Of a stretch of 64,000 nucleotides of DNA, positions 63,846 to 64,000 are shown piece after piece (position 1 is the first letter of the stretch; every line of letters begins with the position of its first letter). A program made the position numbers and the translations under genes. Below the pieces are notes generated by a model. That model did not search any database. It was not told the DNA's origin and was given only the letters and a program-made list of their open reading frames with translations. Source of the stretch: Stackebrandtia nassauensis DSM 44728. Lineage in GTDB: Bacteria; Actinomycetota; Actinomycetes; Mycobacteriales; Micromonosporaceae. The stretch is from NCBI RefSeq assembly GCF_000024545.1, contig NC_013947.1:5084001-5148000 (forward strand), given 5' to 3'.

Positions 63846-64000
63846 GAGCCGCTGAAGCCGGGTTTGCGCTTCTCGGAGAAGGCGGTCATGCCCTCGTGGG
63901 CGTCGCCGGTGGCGAACAGTCCGGCGAACAGCTGCGACTCCCAGGCCAGGCCGGTGTTCAGGTCCACGCCCAGTCCCGAGTCGACGGCCTGTTTGGCGGC
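63842..64000 (-). CDS. enoyl-CoA hydratase/isomerase, C-terminal part only
   Basis: The last 52 codons of a gene continuing past the window edge. The tail A-K-Q-A-V-D-S-G-L, A-W-E-S-Q-L-F-A-G-L-F-A-T-G-D-A-H-E-G and F-S-E-K-R-K-P-G-F matches the C-terminal helices of crotonase-family hydratases. The catalytic part is outside the window. Confidence 0.85.
   Translation of the reverse strand, partial: AAKQAVDSGLGVDLNTGLAWESQLFAGLFATGDAHEGMTAFSEKRKPGFSGS

Overview
The window is about 70% GC, uses frequent GTG/TTG starts with purine-rich Shine-Dalgarno sequences, and encodes actinobacterial signature genes: a homodimeric AceE-type pyruvate dehydrogenase E1, DUF3052, a PucR-type FasR next to fabD-fabH-acpP-fabF-accD6, WXG/YbaB secretion-type proteins and a GPGG small membrane protein. 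It is chromosomal DNA of a high-GC, mycelial-type actinomycete. The gene content suggests Glycomycetaceae/Stackebrandtia or a relative, but that genus call is inference.

Layout. 1-2.7 kb: a partial WXG-like protein, a membrane-anchored extracytoplasmic protein and a small partner, then tRNA-Val(UAC). 2.8-6.8 kb: ahpE and a DUF3052 gene divergent from aceE, an arrangement also known in mycobacteria. 6.8-18.8 kb: an accessory block with minisatellites, a spermidine-synthase-like protein, a trypsin-like protein that has lost catalytic residues, a GNAT protein, a threonine-dehydratase-like enzyme carrying a (Gly-Ser)7 microsatellite, a DUF1023 hydrolase module with WXG-like partners, a secreted M6 protease, and two YbaB-like genes followed by a WXG-like gene. 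18.8-25 kb: fasR-fabD-fabH-acpP-fabF-accD6, the type II fatty-acid synthesis cluster. In mycobacteria aceE and the fasR orthologue are adjacent; here about 12 kb lies between them.

25-40.7 kb: a DJ-1/AraC regulator, a GPGG peptide, rnhA-zinc ribbon-Nif3, a 1849-residue double-propeller protein of unknown function, a flavoprotein overlapping an XRE regulator, glnA2, a BtuF-like protein without a signal peptide, a TVP38-type membrane protein and panB. 40.8-44.6 kb: a tartrate/D-malate dehydrogenase-type enzyme, a LysR regulator and a divergent DASS-type dicarboxylate transporter. These carry two nearly identical T-N11-A palindromes and look like a small uptake-and-oxidation regulon. 44.6-51 kb: an alpha/beta hydrolase, a P450-[3Fe-4S] ferredoxin pair, purC, a membrane protein and a NarL-type two-component system.

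51-64 kb: an acyltransferase-3 protein with a potentially structured leader, an ABC exporter coupled to a LolA/RseB-fold exported protein, two paralogous secreted 5'-nucleotidases (one with a changed metal motif), an OmpR-type two-component system, a LysE exporter, a tandem Nudix protein, and a methyltransferase/left-handed-helix acetyltransferase pair overlapping the end of an enoyl-CoA hydratase gene cut by the window edge. No rRNA, CRISPR array, insertion sequence or prophage was recognised.
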